DNA of 64,000 nt from positions 46,214,267-46,278,266 of the forward strand of contig CM055110.1 in assembly GCA_029204225.1 (NCBI GenBank). Reading direction: 5' to 3'. The notes under the pieces are model-generated. The model saw only the letters and a program-made list of their open reading frames with translations, made no database searches and was not told where the DNA came from. This document shows positions 37,750-49,530 of this stretch, in pieces. This DNA comes from Diphasiastrum complanatum (taxonomy: Eukaryota > Streptophyta > Lycopodiopsida > Lycopodiales > Lycopodiaceae). Every line of letters starts with the position of its first letter. The first letter of the stretch is position 1. The position numbers were made by a program, and so were the translations under genes.

Positions 37750-38940
37750 AGCCAAGGAATAAGAAGCATGAATGTAGAGTGAAACTCTGACAATGAATCA
37801 ATGATCACAATGAGGAGTAGGGCGAGTTTGGACCCAATATGTAGAGTATGTTTACCAACTAGATAGTCTTGACAGACAGGTAACTCGACTCTTTCGCAAG
37901 GATAGTTGAGATCAAGAACAATAGATTGTCTAGACATTTGTTGTATAACAGCATGATTTAAATGACCAAGTCTATAATGCCAAAGTAAACCTTTATTTGA
38001 ATGAATTGAAATACTGAGAGCCTGACTAGAGGCAAAAAGACAATAACTCAATTTGTACATGTATCCATGCCTCTTTCCGATTGCTAGGATCTTGCATGTC
38101 CTATCAACTACTTTACACTGATCACACTCGAATTTTACTTTGTGTCCTAGATCTGTGATTCTGCTTACAGAGAGCAGATTTGTAGATAAATTCGGTACAT
38201 AAAGGACTTTAGAGAATAGCTTAGACTGATCATTGGCAAAGTTTAATCTTACAGTGCCTTCACCTTTAATAGCCTGTGTGCTATTGTCACCAAGGTGGAC
38301 ATATTTCTAGGTACTGTAAGGTGTATAGGACTCGAAACAGCCAACGAGGCTAGTCATATGCTGAATGTCTCCGAAAATCCAGGAACCAAGAACTGTCGTC
38401 ATATGTTCCTTGATGGCTGGTCATGAAGGCATCATGATCTGCTTCTTGAATAGGTTGTGGAGCTTCTGCAGCTGCATTTGCCACTTGATTTGACTACCCC
38501 TTACTATTATTCTTTTCTTGAAGTATTCGACAGTCTTGTATTTCGTGGTTGTTTCGTTTGTAGTATCTGCATAACAGCTTCTTCTTTGTCTGCGGATTCG
38601 ACTGTTCTTTGTGTTGAGCTGGTTTCTGGTCTGGCTTTGATTGCTTCAGGTCTTTCTTCTTCTTCTGCTTTGTCGTGCTGTTGTTGGTGTACAAGGCATG
38701 AGAATCAGCTGCAAAACTTGAGGCTTTGTTCCTCTGCGTGTCTTCCTGCAACAACATAATAATGACTCTCAAAAGAGTCAATTCTGGATGAGTCGTGATG
38801 ATCATCACCCAGCTGTCATAAGAGCTTGGGAAGCTTGTAAGTAGTTGCATCACTGTGTCTTGATCGTCAATGACAGATCCGACAACGGCTTAAAGATGGT
38901 GTGACATCAGTCTTTGCTTTTCGTCTTTTCATCGCCTGTG
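37750..38940 (-). pseudogene. Copia A-type gag-protease-preintegrase fragment
   Basis: Minus strand. 38853-38494 gives LLTSFPSSYDSWVMIITTHP and the zinc knuckle CRYYKRNNHEIQDC, with Tyr in place of the second Cys. Protease sequence SWFLDF near 38385 has lost the DSG catalytic triad through a frameshift. 38060-37750 gives the pre-integrase domain LLWHYRLGHLNHAVIQQMSR. Order and sequence parallel the copia at 44734-46197, so it is a second, more decayed copy of that family. Confidence 0.82.
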
Positions 38941-39054
38941 AGAATTTGCATGTGAATATGCAGACTACGCGACAACGCGAGTAAATATGCAGCATGAATG
39001 GAGGCAGATTAAAAATGGGATTTAGGTAACTAGAAAAAATAAATCCAACACCTT

Positions 39055-39510
39055 CCCCGCTTTATAAAAAGGCACCATTTGTACTCTATTTCCATGCTTA
39101 ATGAGAAAGAGGAAACTCTACCAATTTGGAGAGCCAAGCATCCTTAATTGCTAAGCACTCATGCTAATGTTTTTTGTTGTGTGTTTACAATTGTTTCCAT
39201 TTCTATGTTCTTGTTTTAATAGTTATGGTTTCTCCATTAGCATGCATCTTGAGCTTATGAGCTAACCTCCCCCTCAACTCTATCTCTCTCTCTTTTTCTT
39301 TCTTCTCCTTCTTTTCTCTCTTCTATTCTATCCTTCCCCTTCGCCAACAATCATGATGAAGCTAGTTAGGGGATTAGAGTTAGTGTGAGTAGTGTTAATG
39401 GAGATAGAGTTAGATAAAAAGTAGGGAGCTAACTAGAAACAGCATCTACGCATAGTTAGCTGCCTATCCACTTGGGAGGGCTATTACAACATTGGATCGA
39501 AGACCCTACA
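39055..39510 (+). mobile_element. 5' LTR (3' part) of gypsy 2
   Basis: Ends GACCCTACA and is followed after one base by the primer site at 39512. It contains TTTATAAAAAGG (about 39060), a plausible TATA, and a CT-rich block. It matches the isolated LTR ending at 12234. The LTR's left part is missing where the copia fragment adjoins. Confidence 0.75.
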
Positions 39511-39511
39511 G

Positions 39512-39529
39512 TGGTGTCGTTGTCGGAGA
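39512..39529 (+). other. Primer-binding site, tRNA-Asp type
   Basis: TGGTGTCGTTGTCGGAGA resembles the TGGCGCCGTTGCCGGGGA primer site of plant Athila/Tat-group gypsy elements, with C-to-T and G-to-A changes expected from decay of methylated DNA. Confidence 0.7.
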
Positions 39530-39825
39530 TAGGTTTCCACTAACTAGTGTAGTTGCATTTTGGCCATTCCTTGCTTATTAGAGTAGTTTTAGGTAGATTT
39601 TTGGGAGTTTAGAGTTAGTTTTCTGTATTTTTTTGTGTTTGGATTGTTCACAGCTAGCGGAGGAGGTGTGAGAGGGAGAGGAGCCCCTGAATAGCCTCTA
39701 AGGGCTTGAAACCCAAACCAACCAACCAAAAAATCCAAAAAACACACCAATCTGTATTTTGGAGGGAAAAAGAGTCTAAAATCTCATCAGATTTTAATAT
39801 CTCCAAAACCAGTGTGAATTAACCC

Positions 39826-40460
39826 TTGCATGACTGGCAAGAGCTCCAGGGTATTGTCCCAGACCTGCATAGAAGCCTGCGAGAGTTAGTTCCAATCAGA
39901 TTGCAAAAATCAGAGAAAAAGCATAAAAAAAATTCAAAAAACCCTTGAAAAAATCCAAAAAAATTCAAATATTCATAAGAGCTCTCGTAGAGCCCTCTGA
40001 AGTTCCATCTCAGTGAGACCAGGGCACAAAGAAGCTTTCGAGAGGTTATTTGATGTCAAAGTGTATGTGCGAGAGTTCTTAGTGAAAAAAGACGGGAAAA
40101 TACCAGAGAACCTTTCCAGACACCAAAATTTTCAGTTCCGGTGGGCAAGAACTCTCGCAGAAGATTTTGAAACTCCATCTCAGTGAGATAAGGACACAGA
40201 AGAGCCTGCGAAATTTAGTTTGGTTCCAGTGAGCAGAAAATTGGGTTTAAGTGCTAAAAAATCACTAAAAAGTGAAGATCCAACAAATCCTTCCAGTAAG
40301 AACTCTTGTAGACCCTCTCAATCAATTCAGAATGTTAATTTCCATCCGCGATGATGCTTGCAAGAGTTAGGATAGAGATTTGGTGAAGATCAAGCCAAAA
40401 TAATGGTTCTAGACCCTCTCATACAGTGAAATTTTCACTTAGTGCGAGAGTTAACTCTCA
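39826..40460 (+). repeat. Degenerate tandem repeats in gypsy 2 leader
   Basis: A block of type CTCTCGCAGA - CATCTCAGTGAGA - ACACAGAAGAGCCTGCGAGAGTTAG recurs roughly every 155-170 bp. The CCTGCGAGAG-like core lies near 39873, 40035, 40205 and 40358. It sits between the primer site and gag. Confidence 0.6.
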
Positions 40461-40810
40461 CAAAGATTTCTATAGTGAGATCTGATTCAGCTACTGTGAT
40501 CCTTGAAAGAGTTACTACCCAAAGATCTGAGAGATATCAAGTTTTTTATCTGTAAAAACAAGTATAGAACCCTCGCACAGCCTTGCACAAGAGAACCCTC
40601 CCAGACTAGATCAGTGGAAAAGATCTGCATCAGATCCAACTACTATCCAAATCTCAGGTCAATCAGTGCAATAAGTAGAAAGTTATCAAGGAAAAACCAC
40701 CATGCAAGGCCTAAATTTCACTTCTGGCCGATCAGATTGATCATATTCTTAAGATCCAGACTGCATCTCATTGTTGTACAAGCAAGATCCAACTACTTTG
40801 GAATCCACCA

Positions 40811-42330
40811 TTGGATGAATCTATGATCTGGACGATCAGGATAGCAAATCAAGCACCACACCTTCCCAAATTAGCAGCTGCACAACAAGAGGCAAAACCG
40901 AAACCAGCACCAATCGAACCAATGGACCAACCCGTACCTGTCACTCCCTTGCAAGCAGTCGGGAGAGCACCATGGATGAAAATACCAAAATACGATGGAT
41001 CATCAGATCCCATCCGATTCCTCCAGATCTACAAGCAAGCTTGTGAAATCTACGACGAACGGACACCTGCGAAAAAGCTGATGTTGTTTCCCATGTCCTT
41101 ATTGGCAGTGGCTCAGGATTGGTTTTTCAACCTGTCAGAGGAAGAAAAATCTACCTGGGAAGCGGTTAAAGCGGCTCTCATTACGTGCTTTAAACCAAGG
41201 AAGTTCCTGGAAGACCCATTTCTCTTGTTGAGTAAAGTCAAGATGGGAAAACGAGAAAGGGTGAGGGACTATATTAAACGGGTCAAACATCTACAATCCG
41301 AGTGCAGTGTAGCCCTAACTCTCGATCATGCGGTGATCATGTGGCTCCTAGTCGGACTACCATGGAGCATCAGAAGAGAACTGAAACGACGGGAGCAGTA
41401 CGCTACTTTGCAAAAAGCTATGGAAGATGCCATCAGGGAAGAGGATGAGAGATCTGACGATGAATATCCATCCACCCACACTCCTACTCCCTCGATAACA
41501 TCGTCATCATCAAACGCATATGCTCTATCCACAAAACTGTTGTTGGATCAAATGACAAAATTACACAAACAGGAGATGGATCAACTTACGGTGCAGTTTG
41601 ATCAGAAACTGAAAGCCTTACAAGGAGCTGTAGCAGCAATGCCACATCAACCGGAACAAACCCAGCTACAGTATCCACAACGGGAGAATGTATGGTGTTC
41701 AGTGTGCACACAAACCATACAGCGAACAAGTGTCCAGTCCTAAAGCAAAATCTGAGGCTGACACATAGATTTTGCCATCTGTGCAATGCAACATCGCACA
41801 ATACAACATTTTGCTCGTTTAACCCCCGGATTGTTCAACAGAGGAGAAGTCCTTATCAAACTTCTTATCCATATCATCAAGGGACACCAAATGCGGCACC
41901 GAGGTATGGCGCACCGAATCAGCAATAACGTGTGGTCTTACCTGCACCATGAGGGCCAGCCAATCAACAAGTGGCCCATGTAAACCTGACAGCAGCAGAA
42001 CCAGAGATGCACGTACCACCTCAACCTGAGCAAAAGCAATGGTGTGGATCAGACGAATCATTTATGGATCCTGTCATAAATGAATATGTTGCAGTCTATG
42101 CAGCTCAAACTTAGCGTCAAGGCGGGAGGAACTACGGTTGCTACGGATGTGGCAAAGGACACAAAATTGCGGAATGTCCCTACAGGGACAATATACATTT
42201 TTCTGTCGAGAATGCGATTATGGACACTGTTACAAGAATTGTCCATTGAGACCTGGAACCAGTCGCAATATGGGAAAGAAGAAAACCATTCGATCAAATG
42301 TGGGTATTTTGGAAAATTTTGAGGTTTAAT
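40811..42330 (+). pseudogene. Gypsy 2 gag with paired zinc knuckles
   Basis: 40811-41743 encodes a gag of about 310 residues: a Pro-rich start, then the core PKYDGSSDPIRFLQIYKQAC, AVAQDWFFNLSEEE, KVKMGKRERVRDYIKRV and VGLPWSIRRELKRRE. A helical Gln-rich segment follows. After frameshifts come CHLCNATSHNTTFC (41780), CYGCGKGHKIAEC (42145) and CRECDYGHCYKNC (42205), the last two canonical CCHC knuckles. Nothing of protease or RT follows, so pol has been lost. The gag resembles gypsy 1 gag. Confidence 0.85.
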
Positions 42331-42344
42331 CTAGATCCCAATGT

Positions 42345-42747
42345 GGTATCTCATTATTTACAAAATCAGAGGCCCTCAAATCTATATCTCGCTTTTTTAA
42401 TTAATCCTTTACTTCTTAGTAATTTCTCAAATATAAGACATCAGACTAGTTAACATGAATTCTTTCCAGCATGAAGTTATTCTTCTGAAAGATTGTTATG
42501 TCATATAAATTACTACTTGTGTTCATAGACTTGGAATTCAGATGTATGATTTGGATTTCAGGAAATTATGATTGCGAATCATATGAATCTAAATATTTAT
42601 GGTTGACGAATCATAAATAGATACTAAATTATTGTCAGAGGATTATAAAGAATTGTAATGATTCTTAAGTGTGATGATTAATTCTTGATCTATTATTTGA
42701 GTAAGAATTTGAATCAGTGTTTTTGAATCTCTACATCAAGTAGATTC
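42345..42747. other. AT-rich spacer before copia B gag
   Basis: No domain or terminal repeat seen; possibly the untranslated leader of copia B. Confidence 0.4.
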
Positions 42748-43376
42748 ATGTTGGAAGACAATGATAGGCTTACCTCAAGCAACTATTCATTGTGGAAAGT
42801 GAGGATGGAATCACTTCTTGAATGATGTTTTGGATATTGTTGTAGGTTTGGAGGAGAGACCAACAACACAACAAGATCAAGTGAGGTATGATAAGAGAGC
42901 TAATAAAGCTCTACACATGATCAGGATGAATGTTACCAATGAACTTCTCAAGGAAGTTGGTAAGAGTACTTCATCAAATGAGGTTTGGGATTCATTAAAG
43001 AAGCTTTATGAATCCAAGTCTACTTCTAGAGTGTTGACTCTAAAAAGACAAATATTTCAATGTTTGCAAAAGAGTAAGAAAATTTAAATACTTTTATTTT
43101 GAGAGTGAAAACTTTGAATGATGAGTTAGCTTGCATTGCTGAGAGCATTAAGGAATGAGAGCTTGTTCAAATTATTCTTGATAGATTGTTGGATACTCAT
43201 GCTAACACTGTTTAAAGTCTTGCCATTCAAAAGACTTTGCCAAGTTTGATTGATCTTTAAGAGATCTTGATCAGTGAAGAATATAGGTTTCAAGCAAGGA
43301 GGTGGATCTTCATCAACATCTCAAGTTGGAGAGGAGGCTATGTTCATCAAGGGCAAAAGCAAAAGCAAGTGGTCTA
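42748..43376 (+). pseudogene. Copia B gag, 5' half (interrupted)
   Basis: ATG at 42748 gives LTSSNYSLWKVRMESLLE. After a frame change come DVLDIVVGLEERP, NEVWDSLKKLYESKSTSR and later EEAMFIKGKSKSKW. It is cut at 43376, immediately before the TGTTGG of copia A's LTR, with last five bases GTCTA. The other half lies inverted at 46522-47794 and continues this frame exactly. Confidence 0.85.
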
Positions 43377-44554
43377 TGTTGGATTAGTCTCCTTCTTACT
43401 AATCGACTTATCAGTTTTTAATCTTCATCCAACTGTTTATCCAGTTCTGCGGATTTTCATGTGTCTTTATACAGTCTGCAGAATTACAAGTGTTTTTACA
43501 CAGTCTGCAAAAATACACGGAGTTTGACAACAATGTCGCATTTTCTCTTTCCAAAAATCCGACAGTGTCGCCTGTCAAAAATCTCGTGTAAAAATGCAGT
43601 GTCGTCTTTTTCGCATTTTTTGCCTGTTAGGAATTACGAGTAAAAATGCAGTGTCGCATTTTTCAAAGTGCCTCAAACGTTATGGAAATTACTTTGGCAC
43701 AATGTGGGACTACCCCAATATTAAGGACATGACATTTTGCGACACTGCAGCTTTTCTCCAAAAGACGACACTATCGCCTTTTTGCGACACTATTGCCTAT
43801 GGCAGTTTTAGTTCATTTATGCAAAGTGACAGTTTTAGTTCATTTATGCAGAAAATTGTTTATGGCAATCGTCGCCGTTTATCAACAATTATTTTTGAGA
43901 AGGAACTGGATGAATGCCAATGGACTCCAGCCAACTGGCAATCGCATTTGATGATCTAATTACTTAGTATAAATCAACTGTTCATATATCTCATGATCAA
44001 GTCTTGAATCAACATTGTGAATTGTGAAGGAGTTGAGTGTTATTACACGACGCTTCTTGTGCTCTCATCAAGCAGATCATTCATAATCAGAAATTATTGT
44101 TGTTAGCTCTCTATCAAGCTTTCAAGATTGAACTCTCTTGAGCATTCTAGCTCAATCATTTAGAGATTTATCTTAGAGTTGCTATTGCACTACTGCTTAT
44201 CAACCGAGTTGCTTATTATCAGACTTAATCTCAGTTACTTAGAGATAGCTTTAGAGTGCACGATTTCTATCCACTATTGTCTTGTAGTCATTAGCATCTA
44301 ATCTTGTTTTTCTGAATCAATATTATTTCTTATTGCGTTAAGTTCATCTTTGTATTGCTTTTGTAACTGATAGAAATTGTCAAAGAATTCAATACTTTAT
44401 GTTTGGCTACGTAATCACTTAGTATCTAGCAAAAGTTAGTTGCTAAAGATTGAACGTGATTTTCATCACTACTGCTTTGTTCAATATTTGATAGGCGTAG
44501 TCATGCATTTGAGGTAGAAAATTTCCACATTCGATTACTCTCCTATTTTTGACA
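43377..44554 (+). repeat. Copia A 5' LTR
   Basis: 1178 bp from TGTTGGATTAG to ATTTTTGACA. It contains several copies, in both orientations, of the GCGACACTGCATTTTT motif. Its partner is inverted at 47795-48981. The target duplication GTCTA lies at 43372-43376. Confidence 0.93.
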
Positions 44555-44566
44555 TGGTATCAGAGC
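44555..44566 (+). other. Primer-binding site of copia A
   Basis: TGGTATCAGAGC follows the LTR without a gap, a perfect copia initiator-Met tRNA primer site. Confidence 0.93.
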
Positions 44567-44733
44567 ATTGATTCTTCTTCAAGGCCATCAGAGCAAAAAC
44601 TCCAATACTTGATATCTTTTGCAATATCAAATTGATATCATATTCTTCAGTTTTTTTCATCGTTTCAGTATCAGAGAATTGATTTGCTGTAGTTGGCATC
44701 ACTACTTCTTAGTGTCAACAGACTAAGTTCCAG

Positions 44734-46516
44734 ATGGATTCTCAAAGTAAAGTTGGTCTTATTGCAGACAAGTTGAATGGATCCAATTATCATTTGTGGA
44801 AATTTAAGATGAAGACCTTGCTAATCGCCAACGAGTTGTGGGATGTTGTTACAAGTATCGAAGTGAAACCTGAAAGTGACACAAAAGACTCAAAATATAA
44901 ATCGAAGTATGGTAAAGCTTTCACGCTTATTATCCTCAATATATCAGATACTCAGATTGGACACATAGTTGAAGCTAAAACTTCAAAAGAAGTTTGGGAC
45001 ATCTTGAACTCACTATGTAATGTGAGGAGCATAACTACTAAGTTACACAAATTCTTCACATTCAAGATGTTTAATGGTGATTCTCATCAGAGTCACATTA
45101 ACCAGTTTAAGAATCTCTTGCAACAAATGGTGGTTGTCGGATCAATCATAGACGATCAAGACACAATTATGACATTGATTTCAAGCTTGCCCTCTACATA
45201 TGAGAACTGGGTGATGATCATATCGACACACTCAGATTTAACTCTTACCTGAGTTATCACTATGTTGCTGCAAGAAGATAATCGAATAAGTCAAGACACT
45301 TCATCTACCTCTTCTTCTCATGCTCTATATGTCAACAAAGGCACTAAGCAACATAAGCAAAAAAACTCCAAGAAGGCTGCAACAAATCAGAAGCGGACTC
45401 AAAGTCAAGGACAATTATTAAATCCACAGTTGAAGCAGAAGATGTTTTGCAGGTATTGCAAGCGCAATAACCATGAGATCAAGGATTGCCAAATTCTCCA
45501 AGCGAAGAATGCAGCCAAGCAACCTGATCAACAAGCAAACACAGTCTCATCATTTCCCCAAGTCGAAGTGGACGAAGGCGCATTTATGGTCAAAGACCAA
45601 AGCACATTTTTGGATGATTTATGGTTTCTTGATTCTGGAGCAACTCAACACATGACCAATCAATGTGAGATTTTCAACTCCTACACGTCTTACATCACGA
45701 AGAAATTTGTTCATCTTGGTGACAATAGTACTTACACTATTGAAGGTGAAGGTACTGTAAGATTGCGATTCCAGCATGATCAATTCAAATCACTTTCAAA
45801 GGTTTTATATGTTCTTAAACTCTCTGCAAATCTGTTATCAGTAAGTAGAATTACAAATTTAGGTCATAAAGTAGAATTTGAATATGATCAATGCAAAATT
45901 ATTGATAGAAATAATAAGATCCTTGCACTCGGCAAGAGTCAGGGTTACTTATATAGATTGGCACATTATTATTCTGATTCTAGTCAAGCTTTGAAAACCT
46001 CTGTTCTTGTCGATAAAGCATTACTATGGCATCATCGCTTAAGACACTTAAATTATGCATATGTTTCGAACATGTCTAGACAATCCATGGCTCTTGATCT
46101 CGACTATTCTTCTGGGAAAGTCGATCTCCCTATCTGCCATAGCTACATCCTTGGAAGTAGACTAGAATTCCTTTTAGATCAAGTCATAGGCATGTAGCAA
46201 AAGGTCTATTAGATGTTGTTCATACAGATGTAAGTGGACCTATGCAAACTCTTTCATTGCTAGATGCAAAGTATTTCATTACTTTTATTGATGAATTCTC
46301 CAGAAGAACAGCTGTTTATTTCATTAAATAGAAATCAGAGACTTTCACCAAGTTCAAACAATTCAAAGAGCATGTTGAGAATCAAACTGGCAAACGAATC
46401 AAAGCACTGAGGTCAGATAATGGGGGAGAATATATCTCCACCAAATTCAAGGAGTACTGCCTTAACAACGACATTGAGCAACAATACGTTACCTCCTATT
46501 TGCCTCAGTCAAATGG
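44734..46516 (+). pseudogene. Copia A gag-protease-integrase polyprotein, truncated
   Basis: Gag starts at 44734 (LNGSNYHLWKFKMKTLL) and runs through SKEVWDILNSLC and LISSLPSTYENWVMIIST to an in-frame TGA at 45250-45252. The same frame continues with the knuckle CRYCKRNNHEIKDC (45450), the protease WFLDSGATQHMTN with the catalytic DSG intact, and the pre-integrase LLWHHRLRHLNYAYVSNMSR, to 46195. After a frameshift the integrase core follows (FITFIDEFSRR, then KALRSDNGGEYISTKFKEYC with the second catalytic Asp). It ends at about 46516 in PQSNG, just before the catalytic Glu, where inverted sequence begins. The remainder of integrase and most of RT are missing. Confidence 0.9.
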
Positions 46517-46521
46517 TCTCC

Positions 46522-47794
46522 AAAAGTTCTAAGAAAGTTGACACTTGGCCTCCTCTTGAATAGCATCTCAAAGGGTGTCCTTCCATCCAAAATAGCACTC
46601 GACCACCTATTGCACAAGAAATTAGCACACAACAAAGCTTGACCCCAAAATGGCTTATCAGGGTTAGCACTTTACCTCACGGCTTTAGCACTTTCACATT
46701 AAGTCCTATTCTTCCTTTCAGCCACTCCATTTTGTTGTGGGGTCCTTAGTGTTGGATACTCCCTCTTGATCCCATGCTCATCACAAAAGGCCTTAAACTT
46801 GGTAGATATGTACTCTCCACCATTGTCACTCCTTAAGCACTTGATCTTTGTGGAAAATTGGTTCTCCTTTGCATTCTTGAACTTAACAAAGACATCATAC
46901 ACTTCATCTTTGCTCTTTAGTAGATAGATCCAACAAAATCTACTAAAATCATCAATGAAAGTTACATACATCTTAGCTCCACTATTGCTAGTTGTAGTAA
47001 TTCCATGAATATCCGAATGTACAACTTAAAAAGGTTTTGTAGATCTAGATGTAGATCTAGTATAAGTTAGTCTATGTGACTTTGACAAAGCACAAGCCTC
47101 ACAAACATGATTGATACTTTTTAAGGAACTTGGAAGATCAATCACAACTTGCTTTCTAGCCATTACCTCCAATGACTTGAAGTTAAAGTGTCCCATCCTT
47201 TTATGCCAAACCTCTTGAATAGGTATTTGATCACTTGCCACAAATTCAACTTGGTTAGCAATAACACAAGCATCTAGTTTGAACAACTGCCCTTGACTTT
47301 TATCTTTTGCTTAGCAATTGACTCACACTAAGTAAATTCTTGGTAATGGAAGGTATGAACAAAATATCCTTCAAATGAACATTCCTATTTGTAGAGAGAG
47401 AAATAGAAATTGTGCTAATCCCTTTGATTGCATACTCACCATCATTGGCCGTGTAGGTTACCCTCTTGTCATCTTCATATGCCAACAAAGAAGTGAAATA
47501 CTCTTTGTGAAAAGTCATGTGTGAACTTGCTCCATTATCAATCCACCATGGATCTAGATCTCCATCATTAGCAAACATACATGAAGACATCACAAAAGCA
47601 TCATCATTTAAGTTTTGAACATCCAAACCATCCTCATCAAGAGTAAGATTACCTTGCTTGTCTCCTTGATCTCTCTTCTTCTTGTAGCACTCATTGAAAA
47701 GTGTCCTTTGATGTCACAATAGAAGCACTTGAGCTTTGATCTATCTTTTTTTTTGCCATTTGAAGAAGCCTCCCCTCGATCTTGCCCTTTAGAC
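46522..47794 (-). pseudogene. Copia B gag 3' half, protease and integrase (inverted)
   Basis: Minus strand from 47794: GQDRGEASSNGKKKDRSKLK, knuckle CFYCDIKGHF (final Cys lost), and protease WWIDNGASSHMTF (DNG where DSG or DTG is usual; 47626-47300). Then pre-integrase VWHKRMGHFNFKSLEVMARK with CEACALSKSHR (47286-47026) and integrase core VTFIDDFSRFCWIYLL, CLRSDNGGEY and NGVAERKNRT (46971-46699), so the three catalytic acids D, D and E are present. It runs on to FLRTFG at about 46522. Its first codons continue the copia B gag that stops at 43376. Confidence 0.88.
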
Positions 47795-48981
47795 TGTCAG
47801 AAATAGGTGAGTAATAGAATGCGCAAACTTCCTACTTCCAATGCATGACTACGCTATCAAAAATTGAACAAAGCAGTCGTGATGGAAATCACGTTCAATC
47901 TTTAGCAAATAACTTTCACTAGATACTAAGTGATTATGTAGCAATTCTTAGACAATTTCTATCAATTACAAAAGCAATACAGAGATGCATGCATTTTGAC
48001 ACAAACTGAACGCAATAAGAAAATAGTATTGATTCAGAAAAACAAGATTAGATGCTAATGTCTGCAAGACAATAGCGGATAGAAACTGCGCACTCTAAAG
48101 CTATCTATGAGTAACTGAGAATAAGTCTGATAATAAGCAACTCTACTGATAAGCAATAGTGCAATGGCAACTCTAAAATAAATCTCTAAAAGACTGAGCT
48201 AGAATGCTTAAGAGAGTTCAAGCTTGAAATCTTGATAGAGAGCTAATAGCAATACTTTCTGATTGTGAATGATCTGCTTGATGAGAGCGCAAGAAGCGTC
48301 GTGTAATAACACTCAACTCCTTCACAATTCACAATGTTGATTTAGGACTTGATCATAAAATGTATGAACAACTGATTTATACTAAGTAATTAGGTCGTCA
48401 AATGCGATTGCTAGTTGGCTGGAGTCCGTTGGCATTCATCCAGTTCCTTCTTAGAAATAATTGCTGATAAGCGGCGACGATTGTTATAAACAGTTTTCTG
48501 CATAAATGAACTAAAACTGTCACTTTGCCTAGATGAACTAAAACTACCACAAGCGACAATGTCGCAAAAAGGTGATAGTGCCGACTTTTGGAGAAAAGTT
48601 ATAGTGTCGCAAAATGTCATGTCCTTAATATTGGGGTAGTCCCACATTGTGCCAAAGTCATTTCCTTAACGTTTGAGGCACTTTGAAAAATGCAAAAAAT
48701 ACGACTTTGCATTTTTATTCGTAATTTCTAATAGGCAAAAAATGTGAAAAAGACGACACTGCATTTTTACACAAGATTCCTGACAGGCGACACTGTCGGG
48801 TTTCTAGAGAGATAAAATGCGACACTGTTGTCAAACTCCATGTATTTCTGCAAACTGACTAAAAACACCTATAATTATGTAGACTGTATAAAGACACAAG
48901 AAAATTCGTAGAACTGGATAAACAGTTGGATGAAAATTAAAAACTGATTAGTCGATTAGTAAGAAGGAGAATAATCCAACA
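47795..48981 (-). repeat. Copia A 3' LTR, inverted
   Basis: 1187 bp, minus orientation, TGTTGGATTA to TTTCTGACA, the reverse complement of 43377-44554 with minor changes. The flanking bases at 47790-47794 are the target duplication (GTCTA on the minus strand). Confidence 0.93.
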
Positions 48982-49530
48982 CACCCCCTTAATTTGAATC
49001 CATGAATGCCTTGACCTTTAAACTTAGTTTTTCACAAAACCTTCTGTGTGCATCCAATCTTATTGCTTTGGTAAAAATATCTGCTGTCATATCTTGCATT
49101 CTACAATATTGCAATCTGACCTCTTCGTTGAGTTCTTTGCTTTTGACATAGTGATACTTTAGTTCAATGTGCTTACTCCTAGAACAAAATCTAGGGTTGG
49201 CTGACAAGGCAATGGCACTTTGATTATCACAAAATAATAATGTCGGAGTAGATTGATTCAGATTGATATATAAAAGTAAGTTTCTCAACCAAACCACTTC
49301 CTTTGTAGCTTGTGAGGCTGCGATGTACTCTGATTCAGTGGAAGATAGAGCTATCGAAGATTGCTTGCGACTTTCTAGGAAATTGGACCATTGTTGAGGA
49401 AGAATGTAAATCCGAAAGTGGATTTACGAGTGTCTACATCTCCTGCCCAACTTGCATCTGTGTAACCACTGAGTAGAATGAGTTTGTCATTGCCGACTGC
49501 TCCATAACAAATGCAAAAGTCCATAGTAGC
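48982..49530 (-). pseudogene. Copia A RNase H and polypurine tract, inverted
   Basis: Minus strand from 49530: TMDFCICYG, GYTDASWAGDVDTRKSTFGF, then after a frameshift WLRNLLLYINLNQ, LFCDNQSAIALSANP, KHIELKYHYVKSKE and TADIFTKA. The stop at 48989 overlaps the polypurine tract AAGGGGGTG that abuts the 3' LTR. This is the normal 3' end of a copia pol. Confidence 0.88.
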
